Both the position numbers and the translations under genes were made by a program. DNA of 64,000 nt from the NCBI GenBank assembly GCA_965644295.1, contig CBFFRP010000152.1:1-64000 (forward strand), written 5' to 3'. The stretch comes from Paraphysomonas bandaiensis. Lineage: Eukaryota > Chrysophyceae. The notes under the pieces are model-generated. The model made no database searches. It had not been told where the DNA came from and saw only the letters and a program-made list of their open reading frames with translations. Positions within the stretch are counted from its first letter, which is position 1. Every line of letters starts with the position of its first letter. Of this stretch, positions 32,288 to 45,100 are shown one piece after another.

Positions 32288-33262
32288 ATGGAAGAATACA
32301 TCTCCCTCAAACCCTATGAACCTCTCATCGGTCTCAGTGTCTTAACACTCACTGGTGGTCTCACTATATGGGCTATACGTAAATATATATCCACCCCCTC
32401 TTCCACCCCTCCAAACACTACTAATAATCAATATCAACATGCTGTACATACAGCAACTGATGAATTATACTCTGTAAGATATGCATTACTTGAAAAAATT
32501 ACACATATTGGATCTTGTCATTGTAAACGATGTCAGTTTCGTGTCCGGGCCCCCCGTACAATCAATGCATTTGATGCACAATCAAAGATACGTTATCCTC
32601 GTATGGTTATTAAAGGTGAAGATTTTTATAATTTATCAGATGAAAAATTATTATCATTATATGCTGTAACGAATGGTAATTCGATTGGTATACATGCATT
32701 TTGTAGTTTTTGTGGGGTTCATATCCTCTATTCACCATCTGAAGACCCGAAAGAGGTCCATATTAATGTGGATTGTCTTGATCCTTCGACAATTAGTGCT
32801 ATTAATGTATCATACTACGGGTCTTTCGATACAGTTCCTTGTAGTGTCACTGATACACGTGCTCGTCGGTATTCAAGAGGGGGTCTTGGGTCTTGGCGTA
32901 GTCCTGCTGGTGGATTTGGTGCAGCATCAGTAGTGTCAAATCTATCAGATACTGAGAGTTTATACGAGGACGATCTGCTCTCTCCAACTCACCATCTCGC
33001 CCGTCTTTGCGACGACTGTGCAACGGATGGGTCTTTGCAGGATCTGACCTCTCTGGAAGAAGATGATGACGAGGAGAGCGGTTGGGAATCTCGAAGCACC
33101 CACGGGAGGGCACAGAGAGTAGGCAGTGATTGGGGGAATTACGTTCGGGAGACCGACAGTCCTGCTACTCTCCACAGACTTCGCTCTCATCTGCGTCGTC
33201 ACCTTCCTCGCACTCGTACCCGCCAGCCATTAAGCCAGCACTCGAGTACCAGAAAAAAGTGA
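32288..33262 (+). CDS. GFA/CENP-V-like zinc-fold protein with N-terminal membrane anchor
   Basis: 324 residues, single exon. The ATG at 32288 follows the TATG array; an in-frame start inside the array flank (32210) is unlikely. A hydrophobic segment (about residues 13-32, PLIGLSVLTLTGGLTIWAI) suggests a membrane anchor. The GFA fold is at about 75-185: IGSCHCKRCQFRVRAPRTIN, a strand VIKGEDFYNLS, LSLYAVTNG, then HAFCSFCGVHILYSPS and INVDCLDPSTI. The first CHC..C and last FCxxCG ligand groups are kept, but the middle CxCxxC group of typical GFA/CENP-V proteins is replaced by FDAQSKIRYPR, so the catalytic zinc site is probably lost. The C terminus is Ser/Asp/Arg-rich and disordered. Family known from S-(hydroxymethyl)glutathione synthase and centromere protein V; function here unknown. 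Confidence 0.8.
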   Translation: MEEYISLKPYEPLIGLSVLTLTGGLTIWAIRKYISTPSSTPPNTTNNQYQHAVHTATDELYSVRYALLEKITHIGSCHCKRCQFRVRAPRTINAFDAQSKIRYPRMVIKGEDFYNLSDEKLLSLYAVTNGNSIGIHAFCSFCGVHILYSPSEDPKEVHINVDCLDPSTISAINVSYYGSFDTVPCSVTDTRARRYSRGGLGSWRSPAGGFGAASVVSNLSDTESLYEDDLLSPTHHLARLCDDCATDGSLQDLTSLEEDDDEESGWESRSTHGRAQRVGSDWGNYVRETDSPATLHRLRSHLRRHLPRTRTRQPLSQHSSTRKK

Positions 33263-33867
33263 CTCTTGTACGACATTTTGAAGTACTGTATATAGAAATA
33301 AGTTGTAGCATGCAATAATAGAGAGTACCTCTTCATCGTTGTACACAGTTTCAATTCCTCGATAAGAACACTATGTACTAAATTATCGGTCCGTTATCCG
33401 GATAGCGATATGATGTACGTTTAAGTGGTGAACCTGCACTATTGATATCAGCGAAATCATACCTTGAAGTAATGTAATAGATACAAAGACTGGTTATCAT
33501 TTGAAATTCTTTGTCAGAGGAGCTAGGTACTTTCGTATACATTAGTGTAGGTTTTAATTTCATGTTGGAGAGCAGTAGGGCTGCTGAATTCTTATATTGC
33601 TATTCTATCTGCCTTCCTTATGCATTCCACAGAAGTGTGTAGCCAAGAAGTTGTGATGGGAAATAAACGCAATGTGTGTATCATTCTCTATTCTATCACG
33701 GTATCAGTTTAGGAAGAGTCATATAGTGATTTAGTTGCCTAGATTAGGTTTAATTCAATAAGTGGAGAGCTGTTGTTCGAAACTAGAATATCGAGAAAAT
33801 TTTAGGGTAATTAAGAGTTAAGAGTTAGCAGTTAATAGTTAAACTTAAGAAATTCTTAAAAAGGGGA

Positions 33868-34022
33868 TCTATTTTTCGACCTAGTCAATTTGGGGGATTT
33901 TCCTAGTCACACCAAAATTTGTGTAATAACCTAGTCAAAAGGTTGAAAAACCTAGTCATTAAATAATTAGATTTTTAACTTTACAATGACTAGGTTGACT
34001 AGGTTGACTAGTAAATTGGTGG
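33868..34022 (+). repeat. CTAGTCA-family dispersed repeat, copy 2
   Basis: Contains ACCTAGTCA or GACTAGGT about eight times in ~150 bases, in both orientations, and matches the reverse complement of 18526-18612. The internal inverted arrangement would form hairpins. Confidence 0.65.
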
Positions 34023-34257
34023 TGAATTTAAGAAGTAATAATATAATAACTCTAGAAGCGCTAAACCCATTCCTCAATCATGTCACAGTGTCTTGTGTCT
34101 TGTAAATAATTTTAGATTGAAAATTTATAGTTTTTCTTATATTGAAAGTCTTATTATTAGCAATAGGCGTTAAAAACCTGCACCAACATAGTAGCTAGAT
34201 GAATGCTAGACAAAAACTAGTTAGACCTCTACCTGTAACTAATCAGTACACCCTTTT

Positions 34258-34650
34258 TTTATCCTACTATTTAACGCTGCGGAAGCTGCTTGTGCGTCGC
34301 CGCAAGCACCAAGTGCGACCACTTCCGCTCTGAGTTCTTAAGGTGAACATCCTGGATGCTTGACTTCAGCAGGCAGCCCAATACCCCGGTTACCCTTCAG
34401 GTGGGCCCTGTCCCGGATGCCCTTGAGGTGGGCCCATTTCCGGATGCCTGTTTATTCGTCAGGGCCCAAAGACGTCTACACAAGTGACACTTATTGGTGT
34501 CCCTTGTACCACACAAGCATTCGGCTATGAGTGGGCAGAAGAATATCTGCTGACTATGTTTGCGGCTCACGTTAGTTTTCCAGAGAAATAACTCCGGTAC
34601 TTATCCCCCAGAACACCACGAAAAGGTGCGAGTCCGACTTTGTTGAGGCA
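34258..34650 (-). repeat. LTR-like dispersed repeat, copy 2 (longer, GC-rich)
   Basis: About 390 bases, markedly more GC-rich than its flanks. On the minus strand it starts CCTCAACAAAGTCGGACTCG and ends near GCAGCGTTAAATAGTAGGAT. It contains an internal duplication (GGGCCCACCT, then GGGCATCCGGGACAGGGCCC). Related to 28587-28830 in opposite orientation but carries ~130 extra internal bases. Confidence 0.55.
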
Positions 34651-34985
34651 TAGTTTTTCTTAATTTATTCCTTTCCTGGTTCTGCGTACTTCCCTTTCTA
34701 CAGCCAGACAGCCAGGTAGTGCATGGTGCATGGGTGTAGTATGTAGTAAGTAGTTGTTAATAATGCAGTGAGTGTAATCCAGTTTACTGATTTCTACTAG
34801 TTTATCCGTGAAGTTTCGTCAATTCCAGATATAGCGTGTATTATTCATTAATTACTAATCTGTAGCCATTCAATATTTTAAATCTCTACTAAGAAATGTT
34901 ATCATAATATGCGTTGCAGCACTATGTCACTACTAAGTAGAATATTTAAATTCTAATAAGAAAAATTGACAGATGTTAAGACATA

Positions 34986-37900
34986 TTATTTATGAACAAT
35001 AGCGCACAAATTGGGTCTATACTTGCTGATATACTCCTCCACGGACATCACTGTGTTGTTGCCACAATCAATTTTGAGAGTCCACAGTTCTGAAGCAATA
35101 ACACAAGAACGAGATTCATCGCAGTCTTCTTCGAAATTATCAAGGTATAAGCCCGCCGCCGCCCACACATCGAGAATGCTTTTGGATGTACACGTCAGGT
35201 CGGGTACTTCACCTTCAAACTGAGTACATAAAAGCTGCTCTGTATTCGTCAAAACAGAGTAGCAAATAAGTAAGTCAACGGCAGTGCATCGTACACTTGC
35301 TGCATCATCCACATTTTCAACAGCACGACGAAAGAGTCGGGCACGAGCTCCAGTGAGTGCATTGTCAGAGTTTATACTTTTCTTCCCGGCGACTCCTGTG
35401 AATATAAACCACGCAATTGAATATAGCCCAATAAGATATATCAGCATATGGCGATCCTTCTTATAACATCGAAGTGACATTATCGCAGTCAAAATTACGC
35501 CTTCTAAACTGCCATCACTGGACACGGCATCGGTGCTGCTGGGGAGAAATAGTGGAAGAAGTTTTTTAAGCATATCTCTGTCTTCGGCCATGTGCAGAAG
35601 ACGGAGAGTACCCAGTTCCTTCCACACACGTGCCTTTAGAGTCTGTGGTAGAAAGCCTGAGACCAAAACCGGTAGCAATGCAGCAGTATTTATTCTTCCA
35701 TCAGTGTAGGTTTGCTCACAGAGAGCATTTACCAGTCGAACTACTAGTTCCCGCGCACCAGACAATTCCGAAGTACGGGTGTATTCTGACTCAGTCTGCT
35801 CCCACTCTCTCAACTTTCCACCACGACCTGCAGATTTCCATTGTGACGAGTCAGACTGAGATGCATATTCAGCAGCAACACTGATAAATTGACTCGCATA
35901 ATTACCATAACCCCTACCCCGACGTTTCCAAAGGCCAACGAGAGACTCTTCAATGAGGAATATAAAACTATCGACCTCATCTGACAGTGGATCTGCGCTC
36001 AGACCAGCAGATGAATCTTTCGAATCATCTACATCAGATACAGCTAAGCGGCAGAGGTACAACAGAACGTGTCCTAAACGGTCGTCAAATATACCCTTTT
36101 CAATTCCACTTCGAGCTAAGACTCTGAGCCACAGTGCAAGAGCTCCTCCCCGAAGGCGAACAAGACATTCAAACATCCAAACCGGTTTGATACTGACAAC
36201 AATAGGAGAGGTATAAGCAAGATGTGGGCGATTGCGCGAATTGTGGAGCACCGTCATGGATGTCGATTGCGTTTCGGATCTATAATTGTCTGCTTCAATA
36301 AAGCCACTAAACCTACATGTATTCAGTGTATCCAAAGCGTGTCCATCTTCCTTTATATCTCTCATAATTAGGTTCACTGCTTCCTGAACAGCATCTGTTG
36401 TGACTACCTCGGACGGCAAACACGACGATACAAAATAATTCATTGTTAAAGCAAGGAGTTTCTTCGCAGTAATGGGGAAAGCGCCACATAAGTAAGGAAG
36501 AACCGAAGAAACAGTCGCAGCAAACTCCGACCGAACTGAGTCATTCTCGGAATTGAACACATAGGTTGCGGCAAATTGTAATGTGATCATCAGTGCACTA
36601 TGCTGGATTTCAACACATCGATGTAGAAATAATCCTCCAGCAACACTATTTATTTTGAGCACATACTGCAGAAAGTGTGTAATGTCCGACATAACCATTA
36701 CGGAGTAATTTGGTGTCGATACCATGTGACTGACGCAAAGTGCTAATCTGCGCACCGAAAGGGCATGATGGATGCATATACAGCCGTGGAATGAGTCATT
36801 GTCATTTGTAGCATCAACTTTATTCACTAAGAGGCAATCAGATAGCTCCTGTGTAATAGCTTTTTTGAATTCTTGAGACTGCGCCATACAGAGTCCTATT
36901 TCCGGCGACAGGGCTTCAGAATGGCTGAATGAAAGACTGCAAAATTTATCCACCGCATATAATAATCCGGGTCCCTTTATACATGACGCCAACAGAAGAT
37001 CTCTGAGTGAATTTTGTTCCGCTGTGCCACAGAAATCACCGCCGTAAAAACCAACTATACTAGATATAAAATCCATACACACGGCTGAGAAGCGAATATT
37101 CCAGTGAGCATCCTGTCTAGATGCTTCCTTTCCTGATACTAGTATACACTCTATCGTATCTCTGGATATATCAAAAAGTACTCTAGTTAAACTGATAACA
37201 GCCAAGATTTTCGTGTCAGAAGAGAGTAATACTATCTCTTCCGCCGAATACTGTGAAATATTTAGAAACTCTACTGAGCAGTGAACTGCTGCTTCCTCCA
37301 ACATGAGCATCAGTTCAGATCTCAGGTATAAAGGCCAGTCAACAGGAAACCACTTAGCCATAGTGACTTGAAAACCTGATTGAGACTGGTTCTTTCCCAA
37401 AGTTAAATTTGTGCGGCTCCGCAGCACTGCAACAAGTTCTGTGAGACAATGAAGGGCCACTCCATAGGCAGCACAACAGCGGAAGCATCTCAACACCCAT
37501 GCAAGCGGCGTGTTCGTTCCGTCAAAAAAAGAATCCAAATACCACATATTCGCACTTTCTGCTTGACTACACATTTCACTTCCCTTCAGCGATAGCTGCT
37601 GGCCTACCACGGCCACTCCTGCCTCCAATAAACCTCTATCACACATCCATTCCGCGTACTTTACCCCACTACGGCACATTTCCGCGATAAACTTCCACAG
37701 CGCTGCTGAAAAGGTGTGCGCCCATTCTCCACCTCGCGCACGAGGGAAGGACCGGCTACAGATGCGCACAGCACTTGGCCACATCTTTTCTAAAGCATGA
37801 TTAAACACAGCTTCGCTAACTCTGTAGTCTATAGATCCGCGCAGAGCAGCTGTTAACACATCTAGAGCTACAGTCCCGATCTCTACAGCCGTCACTACTG

Positions 37901-39832
37901 GACTATTGGGATCCAATGATATTTCTCCTCCCAATTCTATCCCGAGCAATGCCTGCAATGCCCCTTCCACACTAGATCCTATAGCGCCAGATACACCCCA
38001 CGTACCTTCAGTGAATAGGCCTTCAGCTCTACTCCATCGACATAAGAGTGCAAACTCCTCCTGTTTGTAAGCAAAAATACTAATTACAAATCCACATTTG
38101 TCAACAATATACAGAATACGCATTTATGATTGATAATGTGCACAGAACCTGCGGAGTGCGGGCAGCTCCCATCCATGCAGCATCCTCAGGCAAATCACGA
38201 CTCTCAGAAAGAGAAGCATTGTGGGTAATGTCGGCTTTCGCTTTGGTAGCATTGTCTGAGCAGCTAGCAATATGTTCGGCATAGCTCCTCTCATGTCGTC
38301 TGGTGTGAGGATCTGACAGAGGTGGCGGTCTTGTGAGCTCAATTCCCCACATCATATCGCCAGCTCTGAACTCAAGCTTACAGGATAGAAAACATTGCAG
38401 AGAACGCAGTGCCATAAGTTCATGCAGAGCACTGCGCGTATGGGAAAGAGCTGAACCGCAAGAAATCACTGCGAAACGGGTCAGAATCGAAGCGAGCTCG
38501 GGAGGATAGTCATGAGCACAACAGCTTCTGAGAAGTACAAAGGCAGCCAATCTGGCAACGTCTTTGCGCATTAAGAAAGCTCTCTCTGGGTTCGCACAAA
38601 CTGGTCGTGCAGTCTCGACCCGACTGCATACCTCTCTAACAAGCTGGGCATATGCCGTACAAAATCGGTCTGACAGGGTTGCAGAGTTATCGTCACACTT
38701 CGACACAGATGTATGACAGTATGTCTCCACAGATGTTGCCACATCGCGACGCCACATGACTCCAATAACAATACGTCCTCCTGCTAGTCGCTGAGAGGGT
38801 ACTTCCGACCGCAAGAGCTGCAACAGATTGGTTAGATATGTATACATAAGTTTCTCTTCAATCTCATATATTCTCATGCAGTCATAAATAATGCATACAT
38901 CTGAGTAAATTAAGTACCTCGCACGCTTCGTGCAATGAGTATCCTGGTCTTCCCTGCTCCGCTTGGTGGTGGGAGAGTTCCCTTAAAGTGCCCAGCCCTG
39001 CTTCCTCGACAGCAAACCCGCTGCATAAGGCGGCGTCTGCACACAGAAGCGCCACTTCATGCAATGAATTTGTGGGCAGTATCCTAGATAGAAAGCTGCT
39101 GGCCATCACATGTCTGCATTCTTCGCCCAGGTCCTCCCGGCCTCCCACTATTCTGCGCCCTTCCAAGTCGAACCGAGGAGTACTACCAACAGTAGTTGAA
39201 TCGTCCTCCTCATTGACAGTCCATGCCAGTGCTTGACGCACTGACTCGGGCGCCGATCGAATCGCTGCCATAAGTTCCTCCTCAGTCCTGGGAGCACTAG
39301 ACGCTTCTTTAATCATCACATTTTTGACGTTGGAATCATTCGTAGTAGCCGAATTATCAGAGGGTGGAGGAACTTCAGGACCCGATGCCCCTCGAGCTTT
39401 CAGGAACTCCAAACTCTCAGCTGAAAATATAGTCGATAGTTCACGAATAGAGTTTTCAATTTCACTCTCAGACATGCACATTACTTGTTTGAGATTTTCT
39501 GTCTTGTAATCGTCATCATCTTTAGTACTTCCATTCTGATCTGTTGGCACTGTACTAGCTGATGCTGTACTAGCTGATACTGTACTAGCTGAAGCTATAC
39601 TAGACTGCTCGCTCTTGGACTCTTCTCTCTTTATTCCAAGTGACAGACGTTGATGAGGAATAGTAGGAAATCCATGACTACCACATGTCACTATATCTCT
39701 CTGTAATGACTTCTTTCCCTCAATAACATCACCAACTATAAGTGGTGTGGTGTTACTCTGTTTCTGTCTCTCACTCTTGAATTTGGATACTTTCTGTACT
39801 TTCCCTTTAGGAATAGCAATTTTCTCTGGCAT
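34986..39832 (-). CDS. RPAP1: RNA polymerase II-associated protein 1 (RPAP1) homologue
   Basis: Three exons (39832-38918, 38817-38149, 38060-34986) give 1,552 residues, close to the size of animal RPAP1. The N-terminal RPAP1_N-type motif is at about 118-150 (SESEIENSIRELSTIFSAES, then LEFLKARG). The RPAP1_C-type segment begins at about 219 with TPRFDLEGRRIV and runs to LRELSHHQAEQGRPGYSLHE and ACELLRSEVPSQRLAGGRIV, crossing the first intron in frame. The remainder is a long helical, armadillo-like region without further named domains. RPAP1 and its plant homologue IYO/MINIYO bind RNA polymerase II and are needed for its assembly, nuclear import and elongation. The start shares a ~410-bp upstream region with ZNHIT2, another assembly factor. 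A Ser/Thr/Ala low-complexity stretch (SASTVSASTASASTV) lies near residue 80. Confidence 0.87.
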
Positions 39833-40245
39833 GGAATATAAAGATAATGTTACTGGGATGATTAAATGAAGGGATATTTACATATTAGCTTTGTAATAAT
39901 AAGAATGGGGTGTGATGTTGTTATGTATGGATTGTGCTGTAGAAATGAGATGGGAGTTATGGTGATGTGTTTTTTATTGTATTCTCTCGTAATAAACCAA
40001 TCAGAGGTATTTGATGTATTTTGAAGGTATATGATTGGATAATAAGATCGAAGTAGCACTGGCTCTGAGTTACTGCAGTATATATATGTATGTAAGAATT
40101 CTTATGTATGTATATGTCTGTATAGTATATATAGATGCCCTTATCTGTACATATAAGTATCAGGTTCATAAGAGTATAGAGAATATATACTTTAATCACT
40201 CAATATGCTCACTTCTTTATAATTATCCAATCATATCAAAGAAAA
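39833..40245. promoter_or_regulatory. Putative bidirectional promoter between RPAP1 and ZNHIT2
   Basis: 413 bases separate the two divergent start codons. The region is AT-rich with TATATATGTATG near 40078 and no other gene. A shared promoter is inferred from geometry alone; no element is proven. Confidence 0.4.
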
Positions 40246-41754
40246 ATGCATACTTCACCAATCAAACTTAATTTACGAGCTCGTCAAAGTCATACTACAG
40301 TCACTATACGTGACTCTCAACCCACTTCAGCTATAGGGATTCCACAGAACTCTACTGTATGTCCAATGTACGTACTTTTCCCCTCGCGTATACTTCCTCA
40401 TTAACTTCTATAGATGTACTATTGCACATGCAGCATATTGCTGTCCACGTTGCTTTAAACCATACTGCTCATCAGACTGCTATAAGGTACATACTTCCCA
40501 CTATACTCATACATACATACATACATACATACTCGTACATATACATACATATACATACATACGTACATACTCATATATATACATACATATATACATACAC
40601 ATCCCATTACATACATATACATACATGTCTAATCTAATCATCTCCTACAGAAACACGATGTCATCTGTATTGAAGAATTCAGTAAATCTCATTGTGATCG
40701 TATAACTCACATGGAATCCCTTCATACAAACCTCTCCAACCCCTCCAACCCATCCACGAATACAAACCCCTCCAACCATTCCAATGAATTCAATACACAT
40801 CAACAAGATCTTATGCTACAATTATATGATAAAATAACGGAGATAAACAATAACAAAAATATGAAACTGACATCAGATGAAAGATACTGTATAATGAAAC
40901 TTAAACAGTCTGTGTCTCTTCAAGATATTCAGTGGAATCCTTATTGGGAAGATATACATATACAGTTACAAGATAATGTAGCATGTATTAAGTTTATACA
41001 TACAGGTACTGGTTGTGGTCAAGTTGATGTTGTATATCTTCATCATCTTCGATATGAATTACATCAATTGAGTGATTCATTAAAAGGATTAACTGATGAA
41101 AGGACGCTTCCTTCTCTTTCTTTACTGCAGTTTCAGATACTAGGAGCACTGTTAGGCTATGCTACTGCAATGAGGTCTACATTAGGAGGATGGGCACGTC
41201 CAGTTGGTGAATCACCTGATTTATCACTCTCTCCATCTGAGTGTGTAACTTCCCTGCTACAATCTACACCTATTAGCAGCAGTCGATATAGACCGATATC
41301 TGTAAGTGATGCTATATCTGGGTGGGTAACTTCTTCACCGCCGTCTTTACCTCGGGGAGAGAAGCGAGGGACATCTCTGAGGAAGATACTATGTGATGCA
41401 TGTCGCCTTCTATCCTGCAGAGAGCTGGCTGTGTACGCAATTGCAGACATGTGGATAGTCTGCATGGTCGCCCAAGGTCTCCCCAACAGTGACACGATCG
41501 ATATGCTACGAAGAATTGCTGGTTCTCCACCACCTTCATCTGAACGAATTGCGGATGTGCTCCTACCGATAATGATGAGATACTACTCTGATGTATTTTC
41601 AGTGTCAAGCAAAAAGAAACTCTCAGTTTTAGACCGTTTGACCAGAAAGTCGTTTCTTATTCTATTGGTGCTATTGCAAAACATCGAAGAGGAATGGAAT
41701 TTTGGTATATTTAGTGATTTGAAAGAGTATATATCTGAATACTGCAAGGGATAG
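40246..41754 (+). CDS. ZNHIT2: HIT-type zinc finger protein, ZNHIT2-like
   Basis: Three exons (40246-40367, 40414-40486, 40651-41754) give 432 residues. Joining exons 1-3 completes a HIT zinc finger: VCPICTIAHAAYCCPRCFKP, then YCSSDCYKKHDVICIEEF, with the CxxC, CxxC, CxxC and HxxxC ligand pairs in order and the EEF that typifies ZNHIT2. The rest is helical (RTLPSLSLLQFQILGALLGY, LLQSTPISSS, VLDRLTRKSFLILLVLL), consistent with ZNHIT2 C-terminal regions. ZNHIT2 binds RUVBL1/2 and the R2TP chaperone, promoting assembly of U5 snRNP and polymerase-type complexes. Intron 2 contains a CATA microsatellite (about 40498-40625). Start: MHTSPIKLNLRAR; an earlier in-frame ATG is not evident. Confidence 0.85.
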
Positions 41755-42122
41755 CTTTTGTAGCCATGTATATTTAACTCTCGAAAGAACCGTAAATACT
41801 TTAGACAATCGGAGAGTTTTAAAATGAAATAGAGTGGAGTTCCGTATTCTATTAACTAATATGTGCTTTATATTATACAGTTTTGAATCTGTATTTCGTT
41901 TACTTTGCTACAAGCAATTCATTTCACGATTCGACAAGTGTATTTAGCGAATGGATATTAAGTGGTTATAATTGATAGAATTGCATATTCTCTACTAAAA
42001 AGTAAATTGCTTAAAATTACATATGAATTACCATCATGATCACACTATAATACAACATATTCACAATGCGCTACAGAAATCTACAAACTATATTGCGTCT
42101 AAACGTGTAACCGCAAGCTAAC
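41755..42122. other. Convergent 3' spacer, nothing recognised
   Basis: About 370 AT-rich bases between ZNHIT2 and the giant LRR/IQ gene; no feature recognised. Confidence 0.4.
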
Positions 42123-45100
42123 TCATGAAAATTCGTCGGCAAGTTGCCTTGCATTGAGAATAACTTTCTCAATGGCGGAACCTGATTGTGCTATTCTGGA
42201 GGCGCGCTCCTTCATCCTCTTCTCTCGCATATCATCGTGTGCAACGCGGGCCATTTCCCTCTCAGCGGCCTCGTCAGCATTCGTTTTACTCCCTTTAAGT
42301 TTTTCCCTTACGCCTTTGTATTTCCGTAGTTTTCTTAACCACCAGTCCTCTCCCATACTCTACAAAAATGTAATAGTGTTAACTGCTTTAAAGCGATGGT
42401 ATAACACGAGTCACCTTTTCACGCATCGTATACTGTAGTCTGAAGGCGGGGTACATCAGAGTAGGTAATATGCCATTAATAACTTTAAACTCCTCCCACG
42501 TCATCTTCTTTGTCGGGGATAGATCCAACTCTGCCAGTGCTCTTTTCGTCCTGGTTTTGTCGAAAGGGTGCAGTTGGTTCAAAAGTCGAATAAAATCTGC
42601 GTGAGAAACCAAACCCTCATGTTCTGAATCTGCAAACGTGAAGCACAATCTGAAAGTATGTGAGACAATAAACAAAGTGAAATCACATAGGAGAAGTACC
42701 TCAATATTTCATCTGCTCCAAACATGCAGAATACAGCAAACGTACGCAAGAAGTCTCCGAATTCAAGTGTACTATCGGTACCAAGAGAGTCTAAAGATTG
42801 AAGGATATACATATTGAACTTGGTGGGTGGCTCTCCCAGCCATTCGAATAGGTCATCTGTAGTAATCCTCGTTGTACGCTTTTTGTCGACTTTATGAAAG
42901 ACTTTCATCCACTTGCTCAACTCGCTATTACTCAACGCGAGTAAGTCGACAGCGTATTCAATAGGGTCAGTAACCTCGGCTTCTTTTTCATTTTCATACG
43001 CGGCACCTAATTTTTCTTCCAGCTTATTCACAAGTTTAATCAACTCCTGGTCGTCGGGTCTATTCTTAAGCATTTTTCTTGCATTTCTTAACTCCCCAAT
43101 CAGAGCATTCGTATTAGCTGCCTCTGGTTTATCGTCTTTATCAATTTTATGTATCCATAAATAGATGTCCGGCAGATCAAACTCACTCAAAGACACACCG
43201 TCACTAACTCTTTCATAGCCATCTACCCTGAAACGGTTCTCCTCCGACTGTTCGTAGGACACACGGACAGCATTTATTGCTGTATCTTTTCTCTTGTCAC
43301 GCTTCACAAAAATGACCATTTTAATGAGAGGGTTTGCAACTCTCTCGAATCCAATGCGGTCAAGTTCCTTATACAGTGGATTAGAGGGGTCGGTATGCCC
43401 CAATTCCATATGTGTAATAAAATCCTCGGGGTTACTCGACATCTCAAACCATAAAAACACATCACCCTTCGTTCCGATACCTCTTTCCATCATGCGATAA
43501 TATGGGAGACCTTTAGAAAACAACACGTCATTTTGGCGTTGAAACACTTCTAATTCTTCCTGGCTTGCAGTTATCTTAATCTTCCGGATGCCTTCCACCC
43601 CTCCTGTAGTCTTTTTCTTGCGCATGTACCCTGCCATGCGTTCTTCCTCTTTGTCCAAGCCGTTTTCTCGACGCTCCTTCATCTTTCTGTACTCATCTGC
43701 TGCACTTCTAACCCCTCTTTTCATTTTGTCTGCAACCTGCATGTATGTATCAGAAACATTAATCAACAGATGAAAATAGCCATACAATCGCGGTGATCGT
43801 CTTCTTTTCTATCTTTGCCTTCTTCTCCTCCTCCTCTTGTCGCTTTCGTTCTTCTTCCTTGGCTATTTCCCTAACCTGCTTTATAGCAGCCATTCGAATA
43901 TCGCGCATCTCTCTTAAACGTGCCTTCCTTTCATCTAACTCCCTCTGCAGTGCGTGTTGTCGGCGCATATTCAATTGCGAATTCAAAAACATTTCCATTC
44001 GTTCTTGGTGATGAGCTTTGTTGGCTTGAAATGAGGCAAATATTGCCTCCTCTTTGTTGTGTACCTCCTCTCGAAACTCGAAATGTTTGACAATAGATTC
44101 TGCCACAGCGGTGCTAACTTCAATGCTCAGTTCAGCAAGTCGAATTCCACCACAATTAAGATTCTTAGATACATTTGCCACACAATCTTGCAGCTGAAAT
44201 CGTGGAAGTTTATTACTTTCACTCAGCAAAACTTCTGTTTCAAAATCTGTAAAAGAATTAAATGCAAGTAAAAAAAACTACGCAATGCGCACCAGTAACA
44301 CAATTTAGTAATTGTTCAGGAACATCTCTCAGTACCGCTGTCTCTGTTAATCTGCATTTTTCACGTAGCGAGGACAGCTTAACAACCACTGCTTTGATCA
44401 TATCGATCATGGAAAGGGACAGTTCCGATGAAAGTTTCTCTTCAAGCTGAAAATACTTATTGAGCAATCTACACATGGTGTCAAATTTGTGACCCCATAT
44501 GTATTATATGTCTTACACTTTTCGTTGACTGTTTCTTGTTTCCAGTGCATCCTTCATTTTCATAAACTGCATATTTAGCACTTCAACTCGGTCTTTGAGT
44601 GTTGGCAACAAATCCGTGTGTTTTTCAACATTGCTGAGTTTCAATCGAACTTCGGCATTAAGTCGACTTCTTTCCTATAAGTCACAGAATCAAGTAAACA
44701 CGGATTGAACTATAACATAAATTTCATACATGATTTAGAAGCTCGATGTTGTTTTGAATATCTTCCCATACATCGGGGTCGTGGTCTTCTTCAACCTCTG
44801 TTTCCAAAACGGAAACCTCCACTCCGATTTCATTAATCTAAATGTTCAATGTTACACGCTGAACAAATATTATACAGATTATGAAGGACCTTTTTCTCAG
44901 CAGCGGCTATATCGGACTTGCAGATATCGATTTCTCTTTCCAATGAGGTAACGTTACTTTCCAGTTTATCGAGATTAAGTTCCTTTGTGCGCAAGGTTTC
45001 CTCAAGATGTACATCGGCAAGTGCCTGCTTAGCCATCCATGGTTGTGAGTATAAAACATCAACAAAAGCTTTCAACTCAAAGTGTTTCTTGGGAACGTGT

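Larger units (their letters stand above)
33263..34985. other. 1.7-kb convergent intergenic region with two dispersed repeats
   Basis: Between the GFA-domain and RPAP1 genes. It contains the CTAGTCA repeat copy 2 and the LTR-like repeat copy 2; no exon was recognised. Confidence 0.45.

Noticed and set aside
28587-34650. A complete LTR retrotransposon between the two LTR-like repeats
   Set aside because: The repeats are in opposite orientation and the interval holds piggyBac-derived and GFA genes, not gag/pol.
39957-40271. Small frames on both strands between RPAP1 and ZNHIT2
   Set aside because: They fall in the shared upstream region and overlap the true first exon of ZNHIT2 in another frame.
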